Positions 54,840-62,337 of a stretch of 64,000 nt of DNA are shown here, piece by piece. The position numbers were made by a program, and so were the translations under genes. The notes below the pieces were generated by a model that was not told where the DNA came from, made no database searches, and saw only the letters and a program-made list of their open reading frames with translations. The first letter of the stretch is position 1; each line of letters begins with the position of its first letter. The DNA comes from Pseudomonas guariconensis (lineage in GTDB: Bacteria; Pseudomonadota; Gammaproteobacteria; Pseudomonadales; Pseudomonadaceae). The stretch lies in NCBI RefSeq assembly GCF_015680235.1, contig NZ_JADLJL010000011.1:1-64000 (forward strand). The letters run 5' to 3'.

Positions 54840-55736
54840 TCAGACGGAAAACAGCTCGCTGGCCCAGCGCAGGAATGCCTGGGCCGCAGGCGAGGGGCGC
54901 ATGGCGCTGGATTGCGCCAGCACCACCGACTGCGGGCTGACCGCTTCGCGCAGGGGCCGGCAAGCCAGTGGCCGGCCATCGTAGCTCTGGTCGCCGGCGG
55001 GGCGGGTACATGACAGCGCCACGCCATAGCCATGGGCCACCAGCCCGCGCTGCATCTCGAAGGTCTGGGTCAGTTGCTGGGCGCGCGGCTGCAGGTCGTG
55101 GGCCCAGAACAGCGACAGGAAGTATTCGCGGGTGCGGGCAATGTCTTCGAGGATCAGGCACTCCTCGGCAAGCTCAGCCAGCGAGACCTGTTCCTGGCGC
55201 GCCAGAGGGTGATCCACCGGCAACAGGGCATAGGGCGCTACCTGCGCCAGCACACGTCGCTCGATCTGCGGGTCCAGGCCCACGTCATAGGTCAGTGCCA
55301 GTTCCGCCTTGCCATCGTTCAGGCGTCGGTTGACGCCCGCCAGATCGGTCTCGAACAGGGTGATGGCGACTTCCGGGTGACGCTGGCGAAAGCCGCTGAG
55401 CAGGCGCGGCGCGTACCAGGGGCCCAGGTCCTGGAAACAGATCAGGCTCAGGTTGCCGCGCAGCACTTCCGGTTCATCCCCTGCCGTGCCGATGCCTGCC
55501 GCCATGGCCAGTATCTCCCGCGCCTGTTCGAGCAGCTGGCGCCCGGCCGGGCTCAATTCCAGGCCACGGCTGGCCTGGCGCAGGAACAGCTTCTCGCCCA
55601 GGATCGCCTCGAGCTGGGAGATCGCCAGCGACACCGAAGGCTGGGAGATGTGCTTGGCCCGTGCCGCGGCGCTGACGCTGCCCTGTTCGGCGGTGGCCAC
55701 GAAGTATTCGAGCTGGCGGAAGGTAAAGCCGATCAT
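54840..55736 (-). CDS. LysR-family transcriptional regulator next to the permease
   Basis: A 298-residue LysR regulator starting at ATG 55736 (MIGFTFRQLEYFV), the usual distance before the HTH (about 15-50, GSVSAAARAKHISQPSVSLAISQLE). An ATG 36 bases upstream is in frame but would add unlike sequence. The effector-binding domain covers about 90-295. Its stop lies one base from the permease stop (convergent). It probably controls the permease and the divergent dioxygenase; the effector is unknown. Confidence 0.87.
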   Translation of the reverse strand: MIGFTFRQLEYFVATAEQGSVSAAARAKHISQPSVSLAISQLEAILGEKLFLRQASRGLELSPAGRQLLEQAREILAMAAGIGTAGDEPEVLRGNLSLICFQDLGPWYAPRLLSGFRQRHPEVAITLFETDLAGVNRRLNDGKAELALTYDVGLDPQIERRVLAQVAPYALLPVDHPLARQEQVSLAELAEECLILEDIARTREYFLSLFWAHDLQPRAQQLTQTFEMQRGLVAHGYGVALSCTRPAGDQSYDGRPLACRPLREAVSPQSVVLAQSSAMRPSPAAQAFLRWASELFSV

Positions 55737-55840
55737 TGTTGTTCTTGTCCTTCTATTGGCAGGCCAAATCATCCCGTGCCACCGGGCCTATGAGCCTACA
55801 AGGAATTGCCCGCTCGTGGGGAACGGCAGGAGAAGATGAC

Positions 55841-55890
55841 GTGCATGGATTGCATTTGCGTTGCAGCACATCCATGATGCACGGTATGCA
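55841..55890 (+). promoter_or_regulatory. TGCA-rich operator-like cluster at the repressor start
   Basis: Five TGCA tetramers lie within 49 bases (55842, 55851, 55862, 55878, 55887). Two pairs have identical geometry, TGCA-N5-TGCA, at 55842-55854 and 55878-55890. The same arrangement occurs before the holin gene (56708-56720), where the 15-base sequence GTGCATGG(A/C)TTGCAT is shared. It is probably the autoregulatory operator of the repressor. Confidence 0.6.
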
Positions 55891-56632
55891 AAAACGCAAC
55901 GTAGCCTCCGTACTCAGAGCACTGCTCGATCGCCACGGCCTGTCCCCGACGGAGCTGCACCGGCGCACGGGCGTTCCCCAATCCACCTTGTCGCGCATTC
56001 TCAGCGAGAAGATCGTCGACCCGTCCGACAAACACGTGTCGAAGATCGCCGATTATTTTGGCGTGAGCACCGACCAACTGCGAGGCCGTGCCGAGCTGGG
56101 CGAGCCCCGTGAACTGCGCGAGTCGGTGCAAGCGGCCCGTGGCCATGCGGAGCTGAGCGACATCAGCCTGTGGGACGACGAAACCCCGGTCGAGGACGAC
56201 GAGGTTTCCGTTCCCTTTCTTCGAGAGGTCGAGTTGGCAGCAGGATCAGGACGATTCGTCATCGAAGAAAGCGAACGCGCGCGCCTGCGTTTCGGCAAGC
56301 GCAGCCTGCGCCACAATGGCGTGCAGTTCGACCAGGCCAAATGCGTGACGGTACGTGGCAACAGCATGTTGCCGGTGCTGCGCGACGGTGCCACGGTGGG
56401 CGTCAACACCGGCAAGTGCTCCATCGGCGACATCATCGATGGCGACCTCTATGCCATCAACCACAACGGCCAACTGCGGGTGAAGCAGGTCTATCGCCTG
56501 CCCACCGGCATCCGCCTGCGCAGCTTCAACCGCGACGAGCACCCTGACGAGGACTACAGCTTCCAGCAGATGCAGGAAGAACAGATCAGCCTGCTCGGCC
56601 ATGTGTTCTGGTGGGGCATGTACGCTCGCTGA
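55874..56632 (+). CDS. PrtR-like XRE/S24 repressor, LexA-type self-cleaving
   Basis: A 252-residue phage-type repressor. The HTH is at about 22-45 (LSPTELHRRTGVPQSTLSRIL). The C-terminal S24 peptidase-like domain keeps the catalytic pair S164 (RGNSM) and K204 (LRVKQ), 40 residues apart, and a likely Ala-Gly cleavage site at A123-G124 (ELAAGSG). This predicts RecA-stimulated autocleavage, so targets would turn on after DNA damage. PrtR-like repressors open the tailocin clusters found between mutS and cinA in pseudomonads. The start is uncertain: ATG 55874, 55877 or 55886, or GTG 55841, which has AGGAGA at the right distance. A terminator follows the gene. Confidence 0.88.
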   Translation: MMHGMQKRNVASVLRALLDRHGLSPTELHRRTGVPQSTLSRILSEKIVDPSDKHVSKIADYFGVSTDQLRGRAELGEPRELRESVQAARGHAELSDISLWDDETPVEDDEVSVPFLREVELAAGSGRFVIEESERARLRFGKRSLRHNGVQFDQAKCVTVRGNSMLPVLRDGATVGVNTGKCSIGDIIDGDLYAINHNGQLRVKQVYRLPTGIRLRSFNRDEHPDEDYSFQQMQEEQISLLGHVFWWGMYAR

Positions 56633-56648
56633 TGGGGCATCTGTGAGG

Positions 56649-56676
56649 AAAAAACCCGCTTCGGCGGGTTTTTTTT
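56649..56676 (+). terminator. Intrinsic terminator of the repressor gene
   Basis: AAACCCGC-TTCG-GCGGGTTT forms an 8-bp stem with a stable UUCG loop followed by a run of T, 17 bases after the repressor stop. It makes the repressor a single-gene unit separate from the holin transcript. Confidence 0.93.
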
Positions 56677-56706
56677 CGCCTGTGGAAAATCCCTACAAGC
56701 CGTGTC

Positions 56707-56794
56707 GTGCATGGCTTGCATGCATAACAGCAGATTCCTTATGCACAAAAGCATGATGAAATGCATTGACCGTCTATGCATTGATGCATATTTT
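56707..56794 (+). promoter_or_regulatory. Strong promoter overlapped by operator-like repeats in front of the holin gene
   Basis: A near-consensus promoter, TTGACC (56766-56771) and TATTTT (56789-56794), has the ideal 17-base spacer. The palindrome ATGCAT-TG-ATGCAT (56776-56789) lies inside the spacer. ATGCACAAAAGCAT (56741-56754), with the same ATGC-N6-GCAT form, lies upstream, as does the TGCA-N5-TGCA pair at 56708-56720 shared with the repressor start. Seven TGCA tetramers fall in 81 bases. Repressor binding over the spacer would block RNA polymerase. Confidence 0.7.
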
Positions 56795-56871
56795 GTCTCC
56801 GAAGCCGCTGAATGAGTTACGGAGTGGCGGTGATGGAGGCCTTTGGAATTCATATAGGAGGCGGGGCAGTG

Positions 56872-57201
56872 ATGAACGAGCAACAGATGTTGCTGGAGGT
56901 GCCGTTCTGGCTGGTGATCGTTCTGGCGTTGGTGGGCGGGCTCTGTGGCGAGATGTGGCGGGCCGACAAGGCCGGTGCTCGAGGCTGGTCCTTGATGCGA
57001 CGGCTGGCGTTGCGATCCGGGGCGTGCATGGTCTGTGGTGTTTCGACAGTCATGTTGTCGTATGCCAGCGGTATCTCGATCTGGAGTGCTTGTGCCTTGG
57101 GGTGCATGACCGCGCTGTCGGGCGCCGACATCGCGATCGGATTTTACGAGCGCTGGGCAGCCAGGCGGCTGGGATTGAAGGATGTTTCCCAGGATCGGTA
57201 A
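56872..57201 (+). CDS. Holin-like small membrane protein of tailocin/prophage type
   Basis: A 109-residue protein with three hydrophobic stretches (about 11-27, 48-64, 68-90). A basic cytosolic loop (RADKAGARGW) and basic C terminus are also present. It resembles the LydA-like holins that follow prtR in Pseudomonas tailocin clusters. Holins permeabilise the inner membrane at a set time so that an endolysin or cargo can leave. AGGAG at 56856-56860 suits either GTG 56869 or ATG 56872. No endolysin or spanin gene is present in the window, which is unusual for a lysis cassette. Confidence 0.75.
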   Translation: MNEQQMLLEVPFWLVIVLALVGGLCGEMWRADKAGARGWSLMRRLALRSGACMVCGVSTVMLSYASGISIWSACALGCMTALSGADIAIGFYERWAARRLGLKDVSQDR

Positions 57202-57384
57202 TGCTGGGGCGGCGAATTGATGTTCTACGGTGACGACAAGGAAACGATCCTCAGGGCCGTCCAACCTAAGCCAAGGCGAGTCGTGGTGTTCGATGGCGAA
57301 ATTCCCCATGGCGCGAGAGCGCCAGCGACGAGTTGCAACAGATTGCGCATGAGCGTGGCGTTCAAAACGTTGATCAAGGAGTAA
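57202..57384 (+). pseudogene. C-terminal fragment of a 2OG-Fe(II) oxygenase (prolyl-hydroxylase type)
   Basis: Starting directly after the holin stop (TAA 57199-57201), the frame reads CWGGELMFYGDDKE and continues to VVVFDGEIPHGARAP and LRMSVAFKT. This is the C-terminal half of the P4H-type double-stranded beta-helix: the GGE strand, the distal iron His (IPH) and the 2-oxoglutarate Arg. The N-terminal half with the HxD motif is missing. An ATG at 57220 would allow a 54-residue product. The sharp junction at the holin stop suggests a deletion end. Its last codons contain the AAGGAG used by the next gene. Confidence 0.7.
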
Positions 57385-57389
57385 GGCGC

Positions 57390-58184
57390 ATGGCCAGGAC
57401 GGTTGAAATTATTTTGGGGTATGTCGATAAACCCGTGGGCGCGGCAGCGGCCGGTACTTCACTGATTGACCAGTACAATAGTGATAAGAAGGGGTTCGCC
57501 CTCGTCAATCAAAGCGCCCAGACAGGAGCGGCGGTGGCGGGTGTAATCTCGATCGTGAAGTTGACCGCTGGGTTTACTCCGTTTCTCAATATCAAAACGA
57601 ATACGCTTGCGGCGACGACGGTGTTTCTGAAAATAACTGCTCAATATCGTACGGATAAATCTTTTGAAACTGGCGATATTCTTAGTTTGGTCGGGAATGT
57701 GGCGGGTGTCGTAGGGAGTGTGATATTGCTGACTGGCGCCGCTCAAGCATCTCTCCCGTTCGTTGCGATGGGCATAGGTGCTAACGTAGCGGGCATTGTT
57801 TTATCAGATGTAGCGACGAAGTTGTATGCTACCCTGCTGAAACCATTATGGGAAAGGCATTTTCGTGCCAATCCGAAGTCGGCGTACCCCACTTATTGGG
57901 TGGCCCCTGACTTGAAGCTTGTATCGCTAGCGCAGATCGACTCTCTCTATGGGAACCGTATCGCAGTTAACCAGTGGGATCCAAGTACACGTGTTGTTAC
58001 ACTTGTAGGAAAAAGCCGGCATCTTTATAGCGGCACTATAGGGTCTACTGGAGGCTACATTGAGAACGGACATTCGGGGCCTATGATTTTTCCGCTCCCG
58101 GAGCCACCGGGATGGCGAATCGATATTGGGCCTATCGAAATTGTCAGCCCGCAGGGCGCTTTTGGTATCGATCGCTACCATTGA
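57390..58184 (+). CDS. Unrecognised protein with Gly/Ala-rich hydrophobic helices
   Basis: I do not recognise this 264-residue protein. No signal peptide is seen. Residues 1-95 mix polar sequence with hydrophobic stretches (about 46-65, AAVAGVISIVKLTAGF). Residues 96-140 form a long Gly/Ala/Val-rich pair of helices (LVGNVAGVVGSVILL and VAMGIGANVAGIVL) separated by a short turn. The C-terminal 115 residues are soluble, Gly/Pro-rich and probably beta-structured. Hairpins of this type occur in pore-forming toxins and membrane-inserting effectors, but that is analogy only. ATG 57390 has AAGGAG 8 nt upstream. Base composition is clearly lower in GC than the neighbours (30 of 60 bases at 57661-57720). 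Confidence 0.75.
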   Translation: MARTVEIILGYVDKPVGAAAAGTSLIDQYNSDKKGFALVNQSAQTGAAVAGVISIVKLTAGFTPFLNIKTNTLAATTVFLKITAQYRTDKSFETGDILSLVGNVAGVVGSVILLTGAAQASLPFVAMGIGANVAGIVLSDVATKLYATLLKPLWERHFRANPKSAYPTYWVAPDLKLVSLAQIDSLYGNRIAVNQWDPSTRVVTLVGKSRHLYSGTIGSTGGYIENGHSGPMIFPLPEPPGWRIDIGPIEIVSPQGAFGIDRYH

Positions 58185-58225
58185 ATGTCCGTCGGGTCAT
58201 AGCCACGAACGTGCTCAGGTATTAA

Positions 58226-58774
58226 ATGTCGTCGATTGCTCAATTTGCCGCACTGCTTAAAACACAACCCCCTAAGGTGCAGGTCTTGAATGTCTTGCTG
58301 GTAGGGGTAACCCTTTTAGCGATAGCGGCACTTTACCATAGCGGCCTTAGAACCTATACGCCGCCGGATGCGAAAAATTTGGTCACTGTAGAGGCATGGA
58401 TTAATGGCTATGCTTCTCCGTGGGAATATAATCGTTCGGTGCTCAGATTTGGTGTCTCCTATATTGATCGGAAGGGGAGGCAGGTCCAATCGGCTTTTTT
58501 GGATGCCGGCGTTTATGAGCGAGAAAAACTGCGAATAGGTTCAAGGCTGCGTATGACAATTGAAGTGGGTGAGCAAGAGACTGTGCTTCGAGCGTTAGTG
58601 AGCCCAGAAGGGAAGGTGCTATTCGACGACAACTTCAATCAACAGGTCGTGGCTTGGAATAACGAATCGATTTGGCAGGCTGTGGTGCTTTGTACCCTTG
58701 CCGCCATGGGGTTTATTTTTGTTGCACTCTTGATTGCATGGAAACATCGCCGGGTGCTTTTGGGACGATCTTGA
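58226..58774 (+). CDS. Unrecognised membrane protein with two spans and a beta-rich middle domain
   Basis: A 182-residue protein not recognised by name. Membrane spans lie at about 18-37 (VLNVLLVGVTLLAIAAL) and 149-171 (IWQAVVLCTLAAMGFIFVALLI). The roughly 110 residues between are beta-strand rich (LRFGVSYIDRKG, LRMTIEVGE), loosely like DUF3592-type proteins. It follows the 264-residue gene after 41 bases and shares its low GC (28 of 60 at 58381-58440), so they were probably acquired together. A membrane partner or immunity role for its neighbour is a guess from gene order. No strong ribosome binding site is visible. Confidence 0.7.
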   Translation: MSSIAQFAALLKTQPPKVQVLNVLLVGVTLLAIAALYHSGLRTYTPPDAKNLVTVEAWINGYASPWEYNRSVLRFGVSYIDRKGRQVQSAFLDAGVYEREKLRIGSRLRMTIEVGEQETVLRALVSPEGKVLFDDNFNQQVVAWNNESIWQAVVLCTLAAMGFIFVALLIAWKHRRVLLGRS

Positions 58775-58892
58775 TTTAACTGGATTCGTTCCTATTTGTG
58801 TGTAGGAACCTGCAGGGCGCCGCATTGATGGGGGCCGCTCCTCGTTCGCGGCGTCTGTGCTAGGGTGACGAGCAGTCTTCAAGGAGCGCACC

Positions 58893-59375
58893 ATGGACCC
58901 GATCACCGTTCTCTCCACCCGCCTGGGTGAGCACTTGCGGCGTTTCAATGCCCAGGTGACCACTGCCGAGTCCTGCACCGGAGGGGGTATCGCCGAGGCC
59001 ATTACCCGCATTCCCGGGAGCTCGGCCTGGTTCGAGGCCGGCTACGTGACGTATTCCAATCTGCAGAAGACCCGCCAGCTGGGTGTACCCGAAGCGCTGT
59101 TCGCCGAAGTCGGCGCCGTCAGCCAGGAAGTGGTCGAGGCCATGGTCCGTGGAGCCCAGGCCGCCAGTGGCGCACGTTTTGCCGTGGCGGTCAGTGGCGT
59201 GGCCGGGCCAGACGGTGGTTCACCGGCCAAGCCGGTGGGTACCGTATGGCTGGCCTGGGCCGATGGTGTCCATGTGACCAGCGAGCGCCGGCACTTCGAC
59301 GGCGACCGCGAAGCGGTGCGCCGACAGACGGTGATCGCCGCGTTAGACGGCTTGTTACAGCTTGGTGCGGAGTAA
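58893..59375 (+). CDS. pncC: CinA C-terminal-type nicotinamide-nucleotide amidohydrolase
   Basis: A 160-residue stand-alone CinA C-terminal domain (PncC) that deamidates NMN to nicotinate mononucleotide. The TAESCTGGGIAEAIT motif (about 24-38) and the SGVAGPDGG motif (about 103-111) are intact. CAAGGAG precedes the ATG. It sits before recA as in other pseudomonads (often called cinA) and marks the right border of the accessory region. Confidence 0.95.
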   Translation: MDPITVLSTRLGEHLRRFNAQVTTAESCTGGGIAEAITRIPGSSAWFEAGYVTYSNLQKTRQLGVPEALFAEVGAVSQEVVEAMVRGAQAASGARFAVAVSGVAGPDGGSPAKPVGTVWLAWADGVHVTSERRHFDGDREAVRRQTVIAALDGLLQLGAE

Positions 59376-59391
59376 ATCGCCTGGCGGGGGT

Positions 59392-59436
59392 TTGCGGAAT
59401 CGTATCCCTGTGGAATAATACTGGCTACTTATACAG
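59392..59436 (+). promoter_or_regulatory. recA promoter with LexA box
   Basis: TTGCGG (59392-59397) and TAATAC (59416-59421) form a promoter with an 18-base spacer. CTG-N10-CAG at 59421-59436 (CTGGCTACTTATACAG) fits the LexA SOS-box form and starts at the last base of the -10, so LexA would block transcription until RecA-driven cleavage. Confidence 0.85.
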
Positions 59437-59481
59437 GTATTCCCGGCCCCAGGGCCGCCAGTCGATCACGTGAGGATTTCA

Positions 59482-60549
59482 ATGGACGACAACAAGAAGC
59501 GCGCCTTGGCTGCGGCCCTGGGTCAAATCGAACGCCAGTTCGGCAAGGGCGCAGTCATGCGCATGGGCGATCACGAGCGCCAGGCCATTCCAGCCATCTC
59601 CACCGGTTCCCTGGGCCTGGACATCGCCCTGGGCATCGGCGGCCTGCCAAAAGGCCGTATCGTCGAGATCTACGGTCCGGAATCCTCGGGTAAGACCACG
59701 CTGACCCTGTCGGTCATCGCCGAAGCCCAGAAGAACGGCGCCACCTGCGCCTTCGTCGACGCCGAGCACGCCCTCGACCCGGAATATGCCGGTAAGCTGG
59801 GCGTCAATGTCGACGACCTGCTGGTTTCCCAGCCGGACACCGGTGAGCAGGCGCTGGAAATCACCGACATGCTGGTGCGCTCCAACGCCGTCGACGTGAT
59901 CATCGTCGACTCCGTGGCCGCCCTGGTGCCCAAGGCCGAGATCGAAGGCGAGATGGGCGACATGCACGTTGGCCTGCAGGCTCGTCTGATGTCCCAGGCG
60001 CTGCGTAAAATCACCGGTAACATCAAGAACGCCAACTGCCTGGTCATCTTCATCAACCAGATCCGTATGAAGATCGGCGTGATGTTCGGCAGCCCGGAAA
60101 CCACCACCGGCGGTAACGCCCTGAAGTTCTACGCCTCCGTGCGCCTGGACATCCGTCGTACCGGCGCGGTCAAGGAAGGCGACGAAGTCGTGGGCAGCGA
60201 AACCCGCGTCAAGATCGTCAAGAACAAGGTCTCGCCACCGTTCCGCCAGGCTGAGTTCCAAATCCTCTACGGCAAGGGTATCTACCGCAACGGCGAAATC
60301 ATCGACCTGGGTGTTTCCCAAGGTCTGGTGGAGAAGTCCGGTGCCTGGTACAGCTACCAGGGCAACAAGATCGGCCAGGGCAAGGCGAACGCCGCCAAGT
60401 TCCTGCAAGAAAACCCAGCCGTGGGCGCCGAGATCGAGAAGCAGATCCGCGAGAAGCTGCTCAACGCCGGTGCCGTCGCTGCCGCAGGCAAGGCCGCTGC
60501 TGCCGAAGCCGATGCCGACGACATGGCTGACGCCGACGCCGGTTATTGA
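59482..60549 (+). CDS. recA: Recombinase RecA
   Basis: A 355-residue recombinase. It forms the ATP-bound filament on single-stranded DNA that does strand exchange and triggers LexA (and PrtR/CI-type) self-cleavage. Walker A GPESSGKT is at 65-72; the L1 and L2 loops and the acidic C-terminal tail ([14 protein letters not shown]) are intact. TGAGGA precedes ATG 59482. recX follows after 8 bases. RecA is the expected trigger for the nearby S24 repressor. Confidence 0.99.
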   Translation: MDDNKKRALAAALGQIERQFGKGAVMRMGDHERQAIPAISTGSLGLDIALGIGGLPKGRIVEIYGPESSGKTTLTLSVIAEAQKNGATCAFVDAEHALDPEYAGKLGVNVDDLLVSQPDTGEQALEITDMLVRSNAVDVIIVDSVAALVPKAEIEGEMGDMHVGLQARLMSQALRKITGNIKNANCLVIFINQIRMKIGVMFGSPETTTGGNALKFYASVRLDIRRTGAVKEGDEVVGSETRVKIVKNKVSPPFRQAEFQILYGKGIYRNGEIIDLGVSQGLVEKSGAWYSYQGNKIGQGKANAAKFLQENPAVGAEIEKQIREKLLNAGAVAAAGKAAAAEADADDMADADAGY

Positions 60550-60557
60550 TTGGCCCT

Positions 60558-61025
60558 ATGTCCGTCGTACTCGACACCCCCGTCGCCGTCCGGCGGACAG
60601 CCATGGACCTGCTCGCACGCCGCGAGCACGGTCGTGTCGAGCTGACGCGCAAGTTGCGTCAGCGCGGCGCACCGGATGAGTTGATCGAGCCTGCGCTCGA
60701 CCGGCTTGCCGAAGAAGGGCTGCTCAGTGAAGCCCGTTATCTCGAGAGTTTCATTTCCTACCGTTCCAATGCCGGCTATGGCCCCGCGCGTATTCGCGAA
60801 GAGCTTGGCCAGCGCGGTCTGAACCGTGGTGATATCGACCAGGCCCTGCGTGACAGCGGGGTAGACTGGGCGGCCCGGTTGCAGGACGTCTGGCAACGCA
60901 AGTTCGCCGGGCAACGCCCCCATGATCCCCGTAGTCGTGCCCAGCAAACCCGATTCCTGGCTTATCGTGGTTTCCCCATGGATCTGATCGGCCGCCTGCT
61001 CAATGGTCGGGATCTGGACGACTAA
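60558..61025 (+). CDS. recX: RecA regulatory protein RecX
   Basis: A 155-residue protein of three-helix repeats that caps RecA filaments and limits their growth. The family motifs [16 protein letters not shown] (about 14-29) and [26 protein letters not shown] (about 34-59) are clear. It is expressed by read-through from recA, 8 bases upstream. Confidence 0.95.
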   Translation: MSVVLDTPVAVRRTAMDLLARREHGRVELTRKLRQRGAPDELIEPALDRLAEEGLLSEARYLESFISYRSNAGYGPARIREELGQRGLNRGDIDQALRDSGVDWAARLQDVWQRKFAGQRPHDPRSRAQQTRFLAYRGFPMDLIGRLLNGRDLDD

Positions 61026-61102
61026 GCATTCCCATACAGGATGCCGTGCCCTGTGGTGAATGCGCTGTAGCGGTTTGTGTTGAGCTGTCCATGTTCGCGG
61101 CT

Positions 61103-61151
61103 ATTTGGATAGGGCTTCGCCCTTGATCGCGGGGCAAGCCCGCTCCTAAGG
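61103..61151. repeat. REP element between convergent recX and the LOG-family gene
   Basis: A single unit, GGGCTTCGCCC-TTGATCGCGGGGCAAGCCCGCTCC, with the usual REP core and self-pairing arms. It lies in the 193-base gap between two gene ends. Confidence 0.65.
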
Positions 61152-61218
61152 CCTGCGGGCAAACAGTGGAGCGGCTTGGTGATCGGGTCGGGACATACCC
61201 CGCAATGCAATTGCTCCT

Positions 61219-62337
61219 TCAATCGACTTTCAAGGCCTCCCGCGCCCGTTGGGTCGTATGCATTGGCTGTGGTTTGGCCCAGTTTTCCGGCAGGTTGATG
61301 AAATCCACCAGTTCGCGCAGGCGGCCTTGGTCGCGACCGTTGAAGGCGAAGGTCAACCGGGTGAGGTGGCTAAAATTGCCAACCTCGTGCTCAAGCCCGC
61401 TGTCGGGCTGTTGATGGTATTTGCCGCTCAGGCGCAGGTCGGCGAACCCCTCCTGGATGTCATAGAGCGCCGCGTCGCTCAACGGGTGGTGCATGCGGAT
61501 GACGAACTGGTTTTTCAGCCAGCGGCTTGAGTGATAGTTACTGTAGAACTGGTTGATCTCCTCGACGGCTTCGTCGGCGCTGTGCACCAGGCGTAGCAGT
61601 TTCAGGTCGCTGGGCAGGATGTAGCGGTTTTCTTCCAGTTGCCGGCTGATGAATGCCAGGGCGTCGCGCCAGAAGCTACCGCCGGGCGAGTCCAGCAGCA
61701 CCACCGGCACCAGCGGGCTCTTGCCGGTCTGGATCAAGGTGAGTACTTCCAGCGCTTCATCGAGCGTACCGAAGCCGCCTGGGCACAAGACCAGCGCGTC
61801 GGCTTCCTTGACGAAGAACAACTTGCGGATGAAGAAAAAGTGGAACGGCAGCAGTTTTTCCGTGCCATCCACCGTGGCGTTGGCGTGCTGCTCGAAGGGT
61901 AGCGTGATATTGAAACCCAGGCTGTGTTCAGTGCCGGCGCCTTCATGGGCGGCTGCCATGATGCCGCCGCCGGCACCGGTGATGACCATCAGGTCCGAGC
62001 GAGCCAGGGTTGCCCCCAGCTCCCGAGCCAACGCATACATGGGATGTTCCAGCGGCGTGCGTGCCGAGCCGAACACGGTGACCTTACGCCGCCCTTTGTA
62101 GCGTTCCAGGATGCGGAAGGAATGATCGAGTTCACGCAGGGCCTGCAGGGTGATCTTGGCGTTCCAGCGGTTGGTGTCGTCGTGGGCCATGCGCAGGATG
62201 GTCAACATCATGTCGCGGTAAAGCGGCAGGTTGGGGCTGTCGGGAGCAACCAGTTGCAGCTGTTCTTCAATCTTGCTCAGGTCGATACCGTTGTCCCTGA
62301 AGTGATTGAACAAGAGTTCGTTCGGTTGGTAAGGCAT
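61219..62337 (-). CDS. LOG-family protein (nucleotide 5'-monophosphate nucleosidase-like)
   Basis: A 372-residue Rossmann-fold protein with the LOG signature PGGFGTLDEALE (about 181-192) and the GAGGGIMAAAHEGA segment (about 120-133). LOG proteins cleave nucleoside monophosphates to base plus ribose 5-phosphate; some release cytokinin bases. Old annotations as lysine decarboxylase are wrong for this family. It is longer than plant LOG (about 215 residues) because of N- and C-terminal extensions, closer to the PpnN form though shorter than E. coli PpnN. AGGAGA lies upstream of the ATG. Confidence 0.85.
   Translation of the reverse strand: MPYQPNELLFNHFRDNGIDLSKIEEQLQLVAPDSPNLPLYRDMMLTILRMAHDDTNRWNAKITLQALRELDHSFRILERYKGRRKVTVFGSARTPLEHPMYALARELGATLARSDLMVITGAGGGIMAAAHEGAGTEHSLGFNITLPFEQHANATVDGTEKLLPFHFFFIRKLFFVKEADALVLCPGGFGTLDEALEVLTLIQTGKSPLVPVVLLDSPGGSFWRDALAFISRQLEENRYILPSDLKLLRLVHSADEAVEEINQFYSNYHSSRWLKNQFVIRMHHPLSDAALYDIQEGFADLRLSGKYHQQPDSGLEHEVGNFSHLTRLTFAFNGRDQGRLRELVDFINLPENWAKPQPMHTTQRAREALKVD

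Noticed and set aside
55841..58774. Intact prophage or complete tailocin
   Set aside because: No integrase, capsid, terminase, tail, endolysin or attachment-site repeats are visible; only repressor and holin remain.
61219..62337. Lysine decarboxylase
   Set aside because: The PGGxGT motif is the LOG family signature; these proteins are nucleosidases and the old name is an annotation error.
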